From the NCBI GenBank assembly GCA_038025085.1, contig CM076144.1, positions 15,531,501 through 15,595,500 of the forward strand: DNA of 64,000 nucleotides, read 5' to 3'. The first letter of the stretch is position 1. Each line of letters opens with the position of its first letter. This stretch comes from Tetragonia tetragonoides. Lineage: Eukaryota; Streptophyta; Magnoliopsida; Caryophyllales; Aizoaceae. Shown in pieces: positions 1 to 9,784 of this stretch. The notes beneath the pieces were generated by a model. The model did not search any database, was not told the origin of the DNA, and worked only from the letters and a program-made list of their open reading frames with translations. The translations under genes and the position numbers were made by a program.

Positions 1-635
1 GAAGTTAAAAAGTTGGGAAAACAAAAAGGCTGAAGCCTTTTGATTTTCTTTAGTTGATAATTGGGAAACAAAAGGTCTTAGCCTTTTGGTCTTCTTTAGT
101 TGTTGATGATTGAATATAAAGGGGGCAAGCCCTTTGTTTTTGCAATGCCGAGTGATTGAGTTTGGCAGTAAAAGGAAGCCCAAACAAAACGAAAGAAGGG
201 AGAGCCAAGTGAGTGAGAGACAAACAAAGTGTGAGAGAAATTGAGTATTTCTCCAAAGAGGTTTGTTCCAGTTCACGGTTGATTCGGTTTGTTTGGGTGA
301 AGGTAATCGGAGTATTCGGATCGGTCATCGACAGGTATTTGTGGGTGTATCTTTGGTTTTGTGGGAGTACCAAATTGAGTTAGGGTTTGTCAATTTGTAC
401 TAGTACCAAAGATAGATAGTCTACTTGTTGCTTGATCTTGTGAGTGTTGCCTTTGTACTCTTGATTATCATAGTGGATTATTGTTTAGTGCGTGGAGGTC
501 CGCACCGTGGTTTTTCCTCTAATTGAGAGGGGTTTTCCACGTAAAATTGTTTGTGTTGTTTTCGGGTTTTTGCACTTTATTTTTCCGATTATCTGTTATT
601 CTGATTGTGGGTAAATACCGTAGTTTTCCCCAACA
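1..635 (+). repeat. 5' LTR (partial) of the gag-only Copia element
   Basis: It matches the 3' LTR at an offset of about 2185 bases and ends in CCCCAACA at 635, two bases before the primer binding site. About the first 120 bases of the LTR lie left of the window. Confidence 0.9.
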
Positions 636-637
636 AG

Positions 638-649
638 TGGTATCAGAGC
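638..649 (+). other. Primer binding site (initiator Met tRNA)
   Basis: TGGTATCAGAGC is the standard complement of the 3' end of plant initiator tRNA-Met and lies just inside the 5' LTR. It sets the element's orientation as plus. Confidence 0.9.
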
Positions 650-720
650 TTTGGTTGTAGGATCGGTGGTGGGAAAATTACTCTATTTGTTGAAGGAGGA
701 ATTATTTTTGTGCAAGTAAG

Positions 721-2067
721 ATGTCTGGTAGTGTGCCCAAATTTGATATTCCTTTGTTTGATGGTAAAATTAATTTTACTGTGTGGAAGAGTACGGTTGA
801 GGATTTGTTGGTTCAACAAAATTTAGATGAGGCTTTAGATGAGACAAAGCCTAGTGGGGTGACCGATGCCCAATGGACATCGAAGAAGAAGAAAGCTGTC
901 AGTACTATTAGATTAGCTAGGGCTCCGGAGATCAAGTATAATTACTTGACTGAGACAGATCCAAAGAAGTTGTTGGATAAGCTTCAGAGTGTATATGCAT
1001 CAAAGTCACTGACTAACAAGCTTTGTTTGAGATATGAGTTGTACCAGCTAAAGATGGAGCAAGGTACAGCGTTGCAGGACCACATTAACAGTTTTAACCA
1101 GCTAGTATGTCAGTTAAGAAATGCAGATGAGAAGATCTCCGATCAAGAGGAGGCATTGTTATTGTTGGCTTCACTACCTAAGTCCTACAGGCCAATTGTG
1201 CAGACATTACTTGTAGGGAGGACAGAGATTACACTAGATGAAGCAATGACAGTGTTGAGAGAGAATGATCGGATGATGTTGCAGGTTGATGGTGTATCTC
1301 CTAGTGATGGAGGAGATAGAGTACTAGCTGCGGAGGTGTCCGAAAGAGGGAGGAATCATGAGAGAAGAGGTGGTGGCCCGAGAAGTAGGTCGAAGTCGCG
1401 TGCGAGAGACTTTAGTAACATAGAGTGTTACTATTGTGGTGAGAAGGGTCATATTCAGAGTCGTTGTCCAAAGATGAGAGATGATTTGAAGAGTTTCAAG
1501 CAGCTGCAAGAGAAGATGGGTAAGACCAAAATTGATGATGATAGCGGTTCCTCTAATGTAATTATGTCTTGTGATGGTAATAAGGAGTTGTTCTTGACTA
1601 GTAACAATGAGGGGAAGGAAAGCAAAGAGAGTTGGGTGTTGGACTCCGGCGCTTCGGTTCACATTTGTAGAGACCATGCTATGTTTGATACTTTGTGCCA
1701 AGATGGTGAGTATGGTGACATCAACATGGGGAGTGGTAAGTTGAAGGCCAAAGGGATGGGAAGCATCCGCATTGAGCTCCATGGTGGTGTGACTAGAACC
1801 TTCCACAATGTGAGGTATGTACCCGATGCTCATGTTAACGTGATTTCGTTGGGTGAGTTGACATCGCAAGGGTGTAGATACATTGGTACGGGAAGGTGGT
1901 GCAAAGTGTATCGTGGTACTACTTTGATTGTGCAAGGAAAGAAGGCGGAGAACAACTTGTGCTATGTTGAGGGTCATTGCGTAGGGAGGAGCAAGGCCAA
2001 GAAGAAGGTCCGTTTCTCGGACAAGGTAGAAGTATTTGGTGATTTGGGTCGAGGGAGGATTTGTTGA
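721..2067 (+). CDS. Gag-protease polyprotein of a Copia element, 448 aa, intact
   Basis: The ORF begins 72 bases after the primer binding site and has no internal stop. Residues 1-200 are a Copia Gag of the UBN2 type, starting KFDIPLFDGKINFTVW after the first few residues. Around residue 237 there is a CX2CX4HX4C zinc knuckle (CYYCGEKGHIQSRC), preceded by an Arg/Ser-rich basic stretch. Near residue 309 the aspartic protease motif DSGAS follows SWVL, with a protease-like fold continuing to about residue 400. The protein then ends in a basic tail instead of entering integrase. The TGA stop at 2065-2067 lies inside the first six bases of the 3' LTR, so the LTR itself ends the frame. Gag would form virus-like particles and package RNA. 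Whether the protease half is active is unknown. Confidence 0.85.
   Translation: MSGSVPKFDIPLFDGKINFTVWKSTVEDLLVQQNLDEALDETKPSGVTDAQWTSKKKKAVSTIRLARAPEIKYNYLTETDPKKLLDKLQSVYASKSLTNKLCLRYELYQLKMEQGTALQDHINSFNQLVCQLRNADEKISDQEEALLLLASLPKSYRPIVQTLLVGRTEITLDEAMTVLRENDRMMLQVDGVSPSDGGDRVLAAEVSERGRNHERRGGGPRSRSKSRARDFSNIECYYCGEKGHIQSRCPKMRDDLKSFKQLQEKMGKTKIDDDSGSSNVIMSCDGNKELFLTSNNEGKESKESWVLDSGASVHICRDHAMFDTLCQDGEYGDINMGSGKLKAKGMGSIRIELHGGVTRTFHNVRYVPDAHVNVISLGELTSQGCRYIGTGRWCKVYRGTTLIVQGKKAENNLCYVEGHCVGRSKAKKKVRFSDKVEVFGDLGRGRIC
2051..2061 (+). other. Polypurine tract
   Basis: GAGGGAGGA followed by TT sits directly before the 3' LTR, where plus-strand DNA synthesis starts. Here it also codes for the last residues of the Gag-protease ORF. 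Confidence 0.7.
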
Positions 2068-2819
2068 GGTAACGCCCCAAATACCAAATAATATTTAGTT
2101 GTGTTTTATTTTATTTTAGTTTTGTAAAGAAAATAAAATAGAACAAAAAGAAAAAGAAAAGAAAAACAAAAGAAAAAAAAAAAAGGAAGTAAAAAGTTGG
2201 GAAAACAAAAAGGCTGAAGCCTTTTGGTTTTCTTTAGTTGATAATTGGGAAACAAAAGGTCTTAGCCTTTTGGTCTTCTTTAGTTGTTGATGATTGAATA
2301 TAAAAGGGGCAAGCCCTTTGTTTTTGCAATGCCGAGTGATTGAGTTTGGCAGTAAAAGGAAGCCCAAACAAAACGAAAGAAGGGAGAGCCAAGTGAGTGA
2401 GAGACAAACAAAGTGTGAGAGAAATTGAGTATTTCTCCAAAGAGGTTTGTTCCAGTTCACGGTTGATTCGGTTTGTTCGGGTGAAGGTAATCGGAGTATT
2501 CGGATCGGTCATCGACAGGTATTTGTGGGTGTATCTTTGGTTTTGTGGGAGTACCAAATTGAGTTAGGGTTTGTCAATTTGTACTAGTACCAAAGATAGA
2601 TAGTTTACTTGTTGCTTGATCTTGTGAGTGTTGCCTTTGTACTCTTGATTATCATAGTGGATTATTGTTTAGTGCGTGGAGGTCCGCACCGTGGTTTTTC
2701 CTCTAATTGAGAGGGGTTTTGCACGTAAAATTGTTTGTGTTGTTTTCGGGTTTTTGCACTTTATTTTTCCGATTATCTGTTATTCTGATTGTAGGTAAAT
2801 ACCGTAGTTTTCCCCAACA
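2062..2819 (+). repeat. 3' LTR of the gag-only Copia element
   Basis: A complete 758-bp LTR from TGTTGAGG to CCCCAACA. It contains an A-rich stretch at 2130-2185 and matches 1-635 with about 99 percent identity. Confidence 0.9.
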
Positions 2820-3107
2820 ATAAAGCACCCTAATCCGATATTTAGCCCCCTTTCAAATTGTTACTTTCAGCACCCAACTTGACGACTTTCTCACACAGAA
2901 AACACCAGCTAACAATACCCTATGGCTGGTTATTTATAGGCTCTTACCTTCCTAGTCCTAGAGATCGAACTAGAATACCTAGGAAATACAAATTTTATGT
3001 AGACTAATCCTAGATCCTACAACCTCTAGGAAACCCTCCTAATTATACTATTGCTCATTTTGTGCCCTAGGAGTCGGTATTTATACACTCCTCCAACTAA
3101 AGGTTGT
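2820..3107. other. Non-coding flank, nothing recognised
   Basis: No ORF, repeat pair or RNA gene can be supported here. The stretch contains several CCTAG-type short motifs but no clear structure. Confidence 0.5.
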
Positions 3108-3482
3108 TTGAAGTGGAATATCAATATTTCATTTATGGGGTCGAGAGCAACTATTGGTGGTGTATTACGTGACATTGGAATGAAAAATTTAGGTGTATGT
3201 TTTCGTGCCTAATGGCGTTGAAGGAAATAAATCATGCTGACATTGCGGCTATTGTTAGAGCTGTGTTTGAATCCTTGTCAAAGAATTGGTTAGCTAACTT
3301 CAATATCATTGTCGAGTTCCATTTGTTAAACGTAATGCAATTTGTTGGTGTATTGCCAAAGTTAGAGGTCCATGAGATGTAAGATCTGATTTAAACTTTA
3401 TTAGGTATTTTAAGGAGTGGTGGACGGATATTTACATTGTACTATACAGCGCATATCATTTTCCAAATTACATTTTTCGGCC
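3108..3482 (+). pseudogene. RNase H-like (RVT_3) remnant, probably from a LINE
   Basis: Translation across frames gives an N-terminal beta-strand-like motif followed by GGVLRD at about 3150-3170. Further on come a NHADIAAIVRAVFESL-like helix and a NIIVEF segment (from about 3230). This order is that of the plant RVT_3 RNase H domain found at the end of L1-like LINEs and in some host proteins. The frame is broken near 3210, where a stop follows CFRA, and no flanking element ends were found. It is either a 5'-truncated LINE scrap or a decayed RNase H-domain gene. Confidence 0.45.
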
Positions 3483-4171
3483 GGAAAAGTGGTCCTGGTG
3501 TGTTCCTCATTAGTAATTTTTTTTTACTAGGTATATTTATACAAAGTTTATTTATTGAGTGTATTAGCACAAATTGTTTAACTTATTAGGTGTGTTTCAG
3601 TAAATTTTTCTTAATTCAAATCAATTTAATTCCATTCAGTTTAGTCCAATTCAACGTTTTTTAAAATGAACAGAATGTAAAGTTACTAGTTACATTCCTA
3701 AAAATGTGAAACGAAAGAAGTACGAATTTAGCCGACATCTTGAACGAATTTTCAAATTAGCTAGCTCGAGGAACTGAACCTCTGTCCTTAATTGTCTTAG
3801 GTATTGTTTATCATTATTAAATATATCTTGTGTAGTACATACGCACAAACTCCATCTGGAGGAGCCTAATTTCAGTCAATGGCATAATCCAATACAATAA
3901 TCTACTACTCCCATCTGGAGTATATATTGTATTATATGAAGATTAAGTACTGAAGCTTTGACCAAAACAGCAACTAGCTTAATTAAGTAAACACAAAAGG
4001 TACAGAATAAAATTATGTAGTCAAGAAAAAAGTGGTGCATTACCGAAGGGATTTTCGCAAAATCCAATGTTCAAAATTCAAAGGTGCTAAGTCCAAGGAA
4101 TATTAGCAGAATATCAGTAAATCACATGAGGGGATCTAGCGTAGCCACTAGCATTCATAGCTGGTACTCAG
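3483..4171. other. AT-rich non-coding stretch
   Basis: No coding signal is visible. 3596-3665 is an AATTCAA/TTCAGTT-rich tract like the AACTGAA-type low-complexity DNA found elsewhere in the window. Confidence 0.5.
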
Positions 4172-4387
4172 TAGACTCTGTAAAACGGGTCTATCAACGG
4201 GTTACAAGTTGGGTTATTTCGGGATTGACTCGGGTTTGTTACGAGCTGGTTTTTGTGTCGAATTTAATTGTTAATTTATTTTACCTGATTGTAAATGGGT
4301 TCGGGTCGAGAAAGTTTAGTTAGGATCCTAAAAAATCGGTACGTTTCGAGTCGGGTATTCGAGTCGGGTAAATTTTTTACAGCTCTA
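4172..4387. mobile_element. Small MITE with GGGTCGGG-type interior
   Basis: The ends form imperfect inverted repeats: TAGACTCTGTAAAACGGGT at 4172 against TAGAGCTGTAAAAAATTTAC on the other strand at 4387. The interior is rich in GGGTT/CGGGT motifs, as in the larger element at 35938-36574. No clear target-site duplication was found. It is probably a hAT-type non-autonomous element. Confidence 0.4.
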
Positions 4388-4429
4388 GCCGGTAGATATG
4401 TTCAATTCATGGTGTGTTCCTTAGGGCTT

Positions 4430-4670
4430 AACTTGACATAATTGAACTAAATTGAATTGAAATCAACACCCCTTAATTGTAATGAATACCATTGAACAGA
4501 ACTGAATACCATTGAACTGAAATGAACCCTACTTTCTATGTGAGGCAAAAAGTTTGTTATTAAATTGAACACCAGTGAACTAACTCAACACCACGCACTG
4601 AGCTAATTTGAACATTAATGAACTAAACTGAAATGAACATCACTGAACTGACATGAGATCACTGCTGAAC
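4430..4670. repeat. AACTGAA/GAACT low-complexity repeat tract
   Basis: Short degenerate units such as ATTGAACTGAAATGAAC recur many times. The tract resumes right of the Copia element at 9396-9415, which shows the element inserted into it. Confidence 0.6.
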
Positions 4671-5030
4671 TGTTGGGAAATAAAGATTACAAAATTAGCA
4701 GCGAAATAATATTCTTTTTCCCTCTATATAGAAACAAAATAGGCTACAATACTTCTCTAGAAAAACTAGAGGATTTAATAATATAAACAAAGTATATGTT
4801 TTGTGAATTCTAAATTGATGATATGATTTAACATTTACATTTACAAGTATTTATAATATTTCTGCGTACTAAATTATGAGAGATTATTATCTGTTCATTT
4901 CTAAATCACTGAAAGAAATAGTAAAACTATTTCCATCCATTTATCTTTACCCCTCTCTCTCTCTCTTTCTCTCCCCCCTAATTTTATCTTCTATTATTAT
5001 TATTATCCTCATATTAGGAGGAAACCAATA
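4671..5030 (-). repeat. 3' LTR of the Tnt1-like Copia element
   Basis: It starts TGTTGGGAAATAAAG and matches 9061-9395 throughout, including a stretch with TTTTGTGAATTCT. A CT microsatellite at about 4954-4975 is expanded relative to the right copy. The inner end is altered from CCCCAACA. Confidence 0.85.
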
Positions 5031-5045
5031 AATCTCCCCATTCTG

Positions 5046-6950
5046 ACTTATGCTGAGGATCTCGACATACCAACTATCATTTTACATGTGTCAAGTTTTT
5101 CATTAGTTAAATTTTTCGTCATCATATCTGAACCGTTGTGATCAGTATGGATCTTTTCCAACTGCAATATCTTGTTAGTCAACACATCACGTATCCAATG
5201 ATATCTCACATCTATATGCTTGGATCGTGCATGGAAGATAGGATTCTTAGCCAAGTGGTAGCACTTTGATTATCACAATAAAGTACGTATTCATCTTGCA
5301 CTATCCCTAACTCTTAGAGAAATTCTTCATCCACAACAATTCTTTGCAAGCTTCAGTTGCAGCTATATATTGCGCTTCTATCGTGGATAAAGAAACACAT
5401 TTTTGAAGTTTGAATTTCCATGACACAGCTCCCCCTGCAAAAGTCATCATGTATCCTGATACAGATTTTCCCGAATCAACATCATTTGCCATATCTACAT
5501 TTATGTATCCTTCTAACACAGGTTTCCCTTGTCAGTAACACAAGCTGACATTGGTAATCCCTCGTAAGTATCTTAAAATCCATTTTACGGCCTCCCAATG
5601 TTCTTTTCCTGGATTTAATAGAAAACAACTCACTACACCAACTACAAAAGCAATATCCGGTCTCGTACATACCATAGCATACATCAAACTGCCAACTGCA
5701 GATGCATATGGAATTTTCCTCATTTCTTCTCTATCTTTCTCACTTTTAGGACATTGTTGAGAACTCAACTTGAAGTGACCTGCAAGTGGAGATTTGATCG
5801 GCTTTGCATTTTGCATTTTGAATCTTTCAAGTAGTTTCTTCGTATGTTTTCATGTGACAACCATAACCTTTTGTTTCCTTTATCACGTTGGATTTTCATA
5901 TCAAGGATCTGTTTTGCTGAGCCCTAATCCTTCATCGCAAAATATTGGCTCATTGCTACTTTCAGATCAGTCATCTTCTGTGTATCACGACCAATGATCA
6001 ACATCTCATCTACATATAACAGTAGAATAATGAAGTCTTCTTCGCTGAACCTTTTAATGAACACACAATGATCTGCGGTTGTCTTCGTATATCCAAGGTT
6101 GATCATAAAATATTCAAACTTCTTATACCACTGCCTAGGTGCTTATTTTAGGCCATACAGACTCGTTTGTAGTCTACTTACAAGGTGCTCCTGACCCCGA
6201 ACTTGAAAACCTTCTGGCTGCTCCATGTAGATTTCCTCTTCTGGATCATCATGGAGTAGTGTTCACATCAAGCTGCTCAACTTCTAAATTCATAGTAGTA
6301 GCCAAACCAAGAAAAATTCGAATAGAAGACAATTTAACCACAGGCGAGAATATCTCTTCAAAATCTATGCCTTTTCTTTGGTTAAACCCTTTCACAACCA
6401 ATCGAGCTTTATCCCGAGTTTGTGAGTTGATGCCTTCAGACTTGATCTTGTACGCCCACTTATTCTACAATGCCTTCTCATCTGGTGGTAAGTCTACCAA
6501 GTTATAAGTGTGATTCTCATGCAAGGATCTCATCTCTTCTTGCATGGCTTCATGTCACTTCCTCTTGTGCACATATGATACAACTTCCTCAAAGGACTAT
6601 GGCTCTCCCCCGTCAATGAGTAACAAATATTCACTAGATGAGTATTGTGTCGTTGGTCGACGTTCTTTTGTACCCCTTCTCAATTCTGTAACTGGTGGTG
6701 GCTCATTCATGTGTTGCGTTGAATTTCTACCATCATCATCTTCAGTGCTTTTTACTTCCTGAACATCTTCCCCGTTATCTTCTATTGTTGGAGAAAGAAC
6801 AGGATCCATGACTACCGATACCTCCGTAGTCGTCATTTTTGTTGCAGGTTTTAGTATGTATTCGATGGTTTGATTTTCAAAGAAGACAACATCTCTGCTT
6901 CGAATAATCTTTCTATGCATTGGATCCCACAATCTATATCCAAATCATCA
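5046..6950 (-). pseudogene. Reverse transcriptase-RNase H region of the Tnt1-like Copia element, broken
   Basis: Read right to left, fragments of Copia reverse transcriptase appear in several frames. The active-site motif is YVDEMLIIG at about 6010-6035, where family members have YVDD; the second aspartate is therefore glutamate. Downstream are a segment with AVGSLMYAMVCTRPDIAF (about 5665) and the Copia RNase H-like region with GAVSWK and ATEACKELLWMK (5310-5520). The C-terminal HIDVRYHWIRD region is at about 5170-5215. At least six frameshifts or stops separate these pieces. The enzyme cannot be made. Confidence 0.85.
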
Positions 6951-6959
6951 TCTGGATAA

Positions 6960-8093
6960 TCAATAAGATTCATTGCTTTGTTTTATTATCAAGCTTGGAC
7001 CTTTCATCTTTTGGAATGTAAACAAAGGTTCTGCATCCAAAGACTCTCAAATTTTCATAGTTCACATTTTTTCCTGTCCAGACATTCTGTGGTATATCAC
7101 CATCAAGAGGAACTGAAGGGGAAAGATTAATCAAGTGAACCGCAGTTTTCATTGCCTCAACCAAAAAGAGCTGGGTAATTTTGCATGAGATAACATGCAT
7201 CGAACCCATTCAGTGATTGTTCGATTCATTCTTTCTATAACCCTGTTTTGTTGAGGAGTCTTTGGCGTTGTCTTCTCAAGCCTATTCCGTAACTTATTCC
7301 AACGAGCCTCTATATTCACCACCATAATCGCTCGAAAATATTTCAACTTCATGTCTGTTTCCCGTTCAACCTTGGCATGGTACTCCATGAATGTATCAAG
7401 CACTTGGTCTTTAGTTTTTAATGTAAAAACCTACACTTTCCTGGAATGATCATCAATGAAAGTGACAAAATACAATGCTCCACCAAGCGATTTTTCCATC
7501 ATGGAGCAAACATCTGTATGGACCAAATTTAAAATACCAGGTCTTCTATAAGAGTGATTTCTTTGAAATAAGACTCTGTGTTGTTTTCAAGCTAAACAAT
7601 AAACACAGGATTTCAAATGCACATATTTCATGTTCGGAAGTAGCTGCTTTTGAGTGAGGATATGCAAGCCCTTCTCACTCATATGCCCGAGCCATTTATG
7701 CCATAGATCGGCAGAAGAGTCTTTTTCAGTTACGTTTATCTCCGCTTTCCTGAGCTTCATTTGTGTGACATAAAGGCTATGTTGCTTCTTCCTATGTGCA
7801 ACAATCAATGAGCCTTTAGATAGTTTCCGTTTTTCATTGGCGAAATGGTTTGCATATCCCTCATCATCAAGCTTTCTGGCTGAGATCAAATTTAGCCAAA
7901 TATATGGGACATGTCTCACATCTTTGAGTGTTAATTTATAATCGGTGTTGATTTCCACGTAAATATCTCCAATACCAACAATTTTGGAGGTTCCATCATT
8001 TCTCATCTTAACATAGCCAAAATCATCACTGGTATAAGATGAGGAATGTTCTTTATGTGTCGTTATATGATATGATGCTCCTGTATCATCCAC
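6960..8093 (-). pseudogene. Protease-integrase region of the Tnt1-like Copia element, broken
   Basis: The segment at 7587-8093 begins with the protease motif DDTGASYH and runs to the pre-integrase zinc-binding region (LWHKWLGHMSEKGLHIL, then CVYC). 6970-7403 carries the integrase core end (PQQNRVIERMNRTI, with the catalytic-type Glu) and the GCRTFVYIPKDERSKLD region. The first half of the catalytic core lies between them in other frames. Protein wording is closest to tobacco Tnt1-type polyproteins as far as can be judged by eye. Confidence 0.8.
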
Positions 8094-8135
8094 TCAATTG
8101 CATTCTTCGCTTCGAAGGTTGTAATAGGAATCATC

Positions 8136-8195
8136 ACCGGCAAAGTACACATCATCACCGGCGATGTGTAACCGGCAAAGTACACATCATCACCG
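8136..8195. repeat. 25-bp direct duplication in the gag-protease junction
   Basis: ACCGGCAAAGTACACATCAT plus CACCG occurs at 8136-8160 and again, identical, at 8171-8195. This local duplication adds to the disruption of the frame. Confidence 0.75.
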
Positions 8196-8269
8196 ACCAC
8201 TATTGTAGTGACATCTCTTTGATTGTCAATTTTTCCTTATTTTCCATTCTTGGCTCTCATGTCACGTTT

Positions 8270-9012
8270 TCACATTCTGCATTCACTTTGCTTGTGTTCT
8301 GACTTGAGACAATAAAAGCAAGTGAATCCTTTTCTTGATTTCGATCTGCCTCTCGGCTTCTCTTGGTATTGAAAGCCTTTCTGCTTAGGTCTTCCCCTAC
8401 TTTCTATGACATTTGCCTCTGAATGACTCATAGAGGCAAATTCCTTCCTTCTTCCTTCTTCGTTGAATAAACTGTCCTTCACCATCTCCAATGTGAGGGA
8501 ACCATTCGGAGCAGAATTGCTCAACTAGATAACAAGAGTTTCCCAATTATCGGGCAACGATCTGAGAAGAAGTAAGGCTTGAACTTCATCATCAATATTC
8601 ATGCTGACACCATTTAACTGATTAACAATGCCCTAAATATCATTCAGGTATTCTGCCATAGTTTTACCTTCTTTGTACAATAGCCGAACCAGCGTTCTTA
8701 CCAAGGTAGCTTTATTTAAAGTTGTCTTTCTTTCGTATATTGCCTCTAGCTTTTTCCAAAGCTTATATGCATTGGTCTCTGTCGCCACGTGTTGAAACAC
8801 GTTTTGATCAATATACTGCCGGATTAATTAAACTAACAGTTTTTCGATTCTCCAACTTTCACACATCTTCTGTCTTATCTTCTGCTTTCATCTCTTGTTC
8901 TATGAGATCATACAAATCCTTACAATAAAGGATATCTTCCATTCTAGACTTTCAGATTGAGTAGTTGGAGGATGTCAATCTTATCATGCCCTAGAGGTTC
9001 ATTGTATCTTTC
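8270..9012 (-). pseudogene. Gag region of the Tnt1-like Copia element, broken
   Basis: Gag-like pieces run leftward from near the primer binding site. 8570-8640 gives a LNGVSMNIDDEVQALLLLRS-like stretch. 8270-8524 carries a basic linker and the zinc knuckle CFYCLKSEHKQSEC (CX2CX4HX4C). Stops and shifts are frequent in the first half. Confidence 0.75.
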
Positions 9013-9041
9013 ATTTTGTTCTACATGATTTTTCTTACAAA

Positions 9042-9057
9042 CCTTACTCTGATACCA
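9042..9057 (-). other. Primer binding site (initiator Met tRNA)
   Basis: On the minus strand this reads TGGTATCAGAGTAAGG, three bases from the inner end of the 5' LTR. Confidence 0.85.
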
Positions 9058-9060
9058 CAT

Positions 9061-9395
9061 TGTTGGGAAATAACAAAACTAGCAAATAAATAATACTCTT
9101 TTTCCCTCTATGTAGATTCAAATTAGGCTAACAATACTTCTTTAGAAAAACTAGAGGATTTCAATAAAATAAACAAAGTATTTGTTTTGTGAATTCTGAA
9201 TTGATGATATGATTTAACATTTACATTTACAAGTATTTATAATACTTTTGCGTACTAAATTATGAGAGATTATTATCTCTTCATTTCTAAACCACTGAAA
9301 CAAATAGCAAAATTATTTCCATCCATTTATCTTTACTTATCTCTCTCCTAATTTTATCTTCTATTATTATCCTCATTTTAGGAGGAACCCCAACA
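9061..9395 (-). repeat. 5' LTR of the Tnt1-like Copia element
   Basis: Runs from TGTTGGGAAATAAC to GGAACCCCAACA in plus-strand terms, so its ends are inverted TGTTGGG repeats. It pairs with 4671-5030. Confidence 0.88.
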
Positions 9396-9784
9396 TAAAC
9401 TGAATTAAACTAACTAGAGAAGCTTTAAAAAATTTTATTAACGACATACCCAAAATTGAACATAAATAGTTAGGTAATTATGTGTATGTTGACATTTATA
9501 AAATGGTATTTTAAGTAAGCCCACTATGACATATTGGTATTTAGAAAAACGTCGATCATCATAAGGTATTTTACGATTGTAAATTTGTGCATATCCATCA
9601 AAATTCGATATGAAAATCGATTTTCGGCAAGAACTTTTGACATTTATTATAAAAATCTTTTTTCATCTTGTTAGCACCATCTTCCACACCGTACTTGCAT
9701 TTTCATTCAAAGGTTGTGTTTTGTATGCATTCACAACTAAATTTTATAACTTTCAAAAACCATCAATATTCTACTTTTGAAAAA
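9396..9784. other. AT-rich non-coding stretch
   Basis: It opens with the right half of the AACTGAA tract, then has no recognisable gene or repeat up to the truncated start of LINE-A. Confidence 0.5.

Larger units (their letters stand above)
1..2819 (+). mobile_element. Non-autonomous Copia-type LTR retrotransposon carrying only gag-protease (left end cut off)
   Basis: Two direct repeats (1-635, partial, and 2062-2819) flank a 1.4-kb interior. The interior starts with a primer binding site complementary to initiator methionine tRNA and ends with the purine tract GAGGGAGGA at 2051-2059. The LTR ends are TGTTGAGG and CCCCAACA. The only ORF encodes Gag with a zinc knuckle and a protease-like motif; integrase, reverse transcriptase and RNase H are absent. 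The two LTRs differ by about seven changes over 635 bp, roughly 1 percent, so insertion was recent. The layout matches gag-only terminal-repeat elements known from plants, which rely on enzymes of related full elements. The left target-site duplication lies outside the window. Confidence 0.88.
4671..9395 (-). mobile_element. Decayed Tnt1/Tork-like Copia retrotransposon
   Basis: LTRs at 4671-5030 and 9061-9395 flank a 4.0-kb interior read on the minus strand. The primer binding site lies next to the right LTR and an A/C-rich purine-tract complement next to the left one, so the right LTR is the 5' LTR. Domain order is Gag, protease, integrase, reverse transcriptase, RNase H. The flanks CTGAAC and TAAACT suggest the duplication TGAAC/TAAAC with one mismatch. 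The LTRs differ by many substitutions and indels, and the coding region has numerous frameshifts and stops. It is clearly older than the other LTR elements here. Confidence 0.88.

Noticed and set aside
1324..1977. 217-codon minus-strand ORF opposite the Gag-protease gene
   Set aside because: It lies wholly antisense to a convincing Gag-protease frame, has no domain and begins inside the zinc-knuckle linker; it is a shadow.
2116..2557. Minus-strand ORFs in the LTRs (also at 50-373)
   Set aside because: They occur in both LTR copies, are low in complexity (poly-Phe/Leu) and carry no domain; LTR composition explains them.
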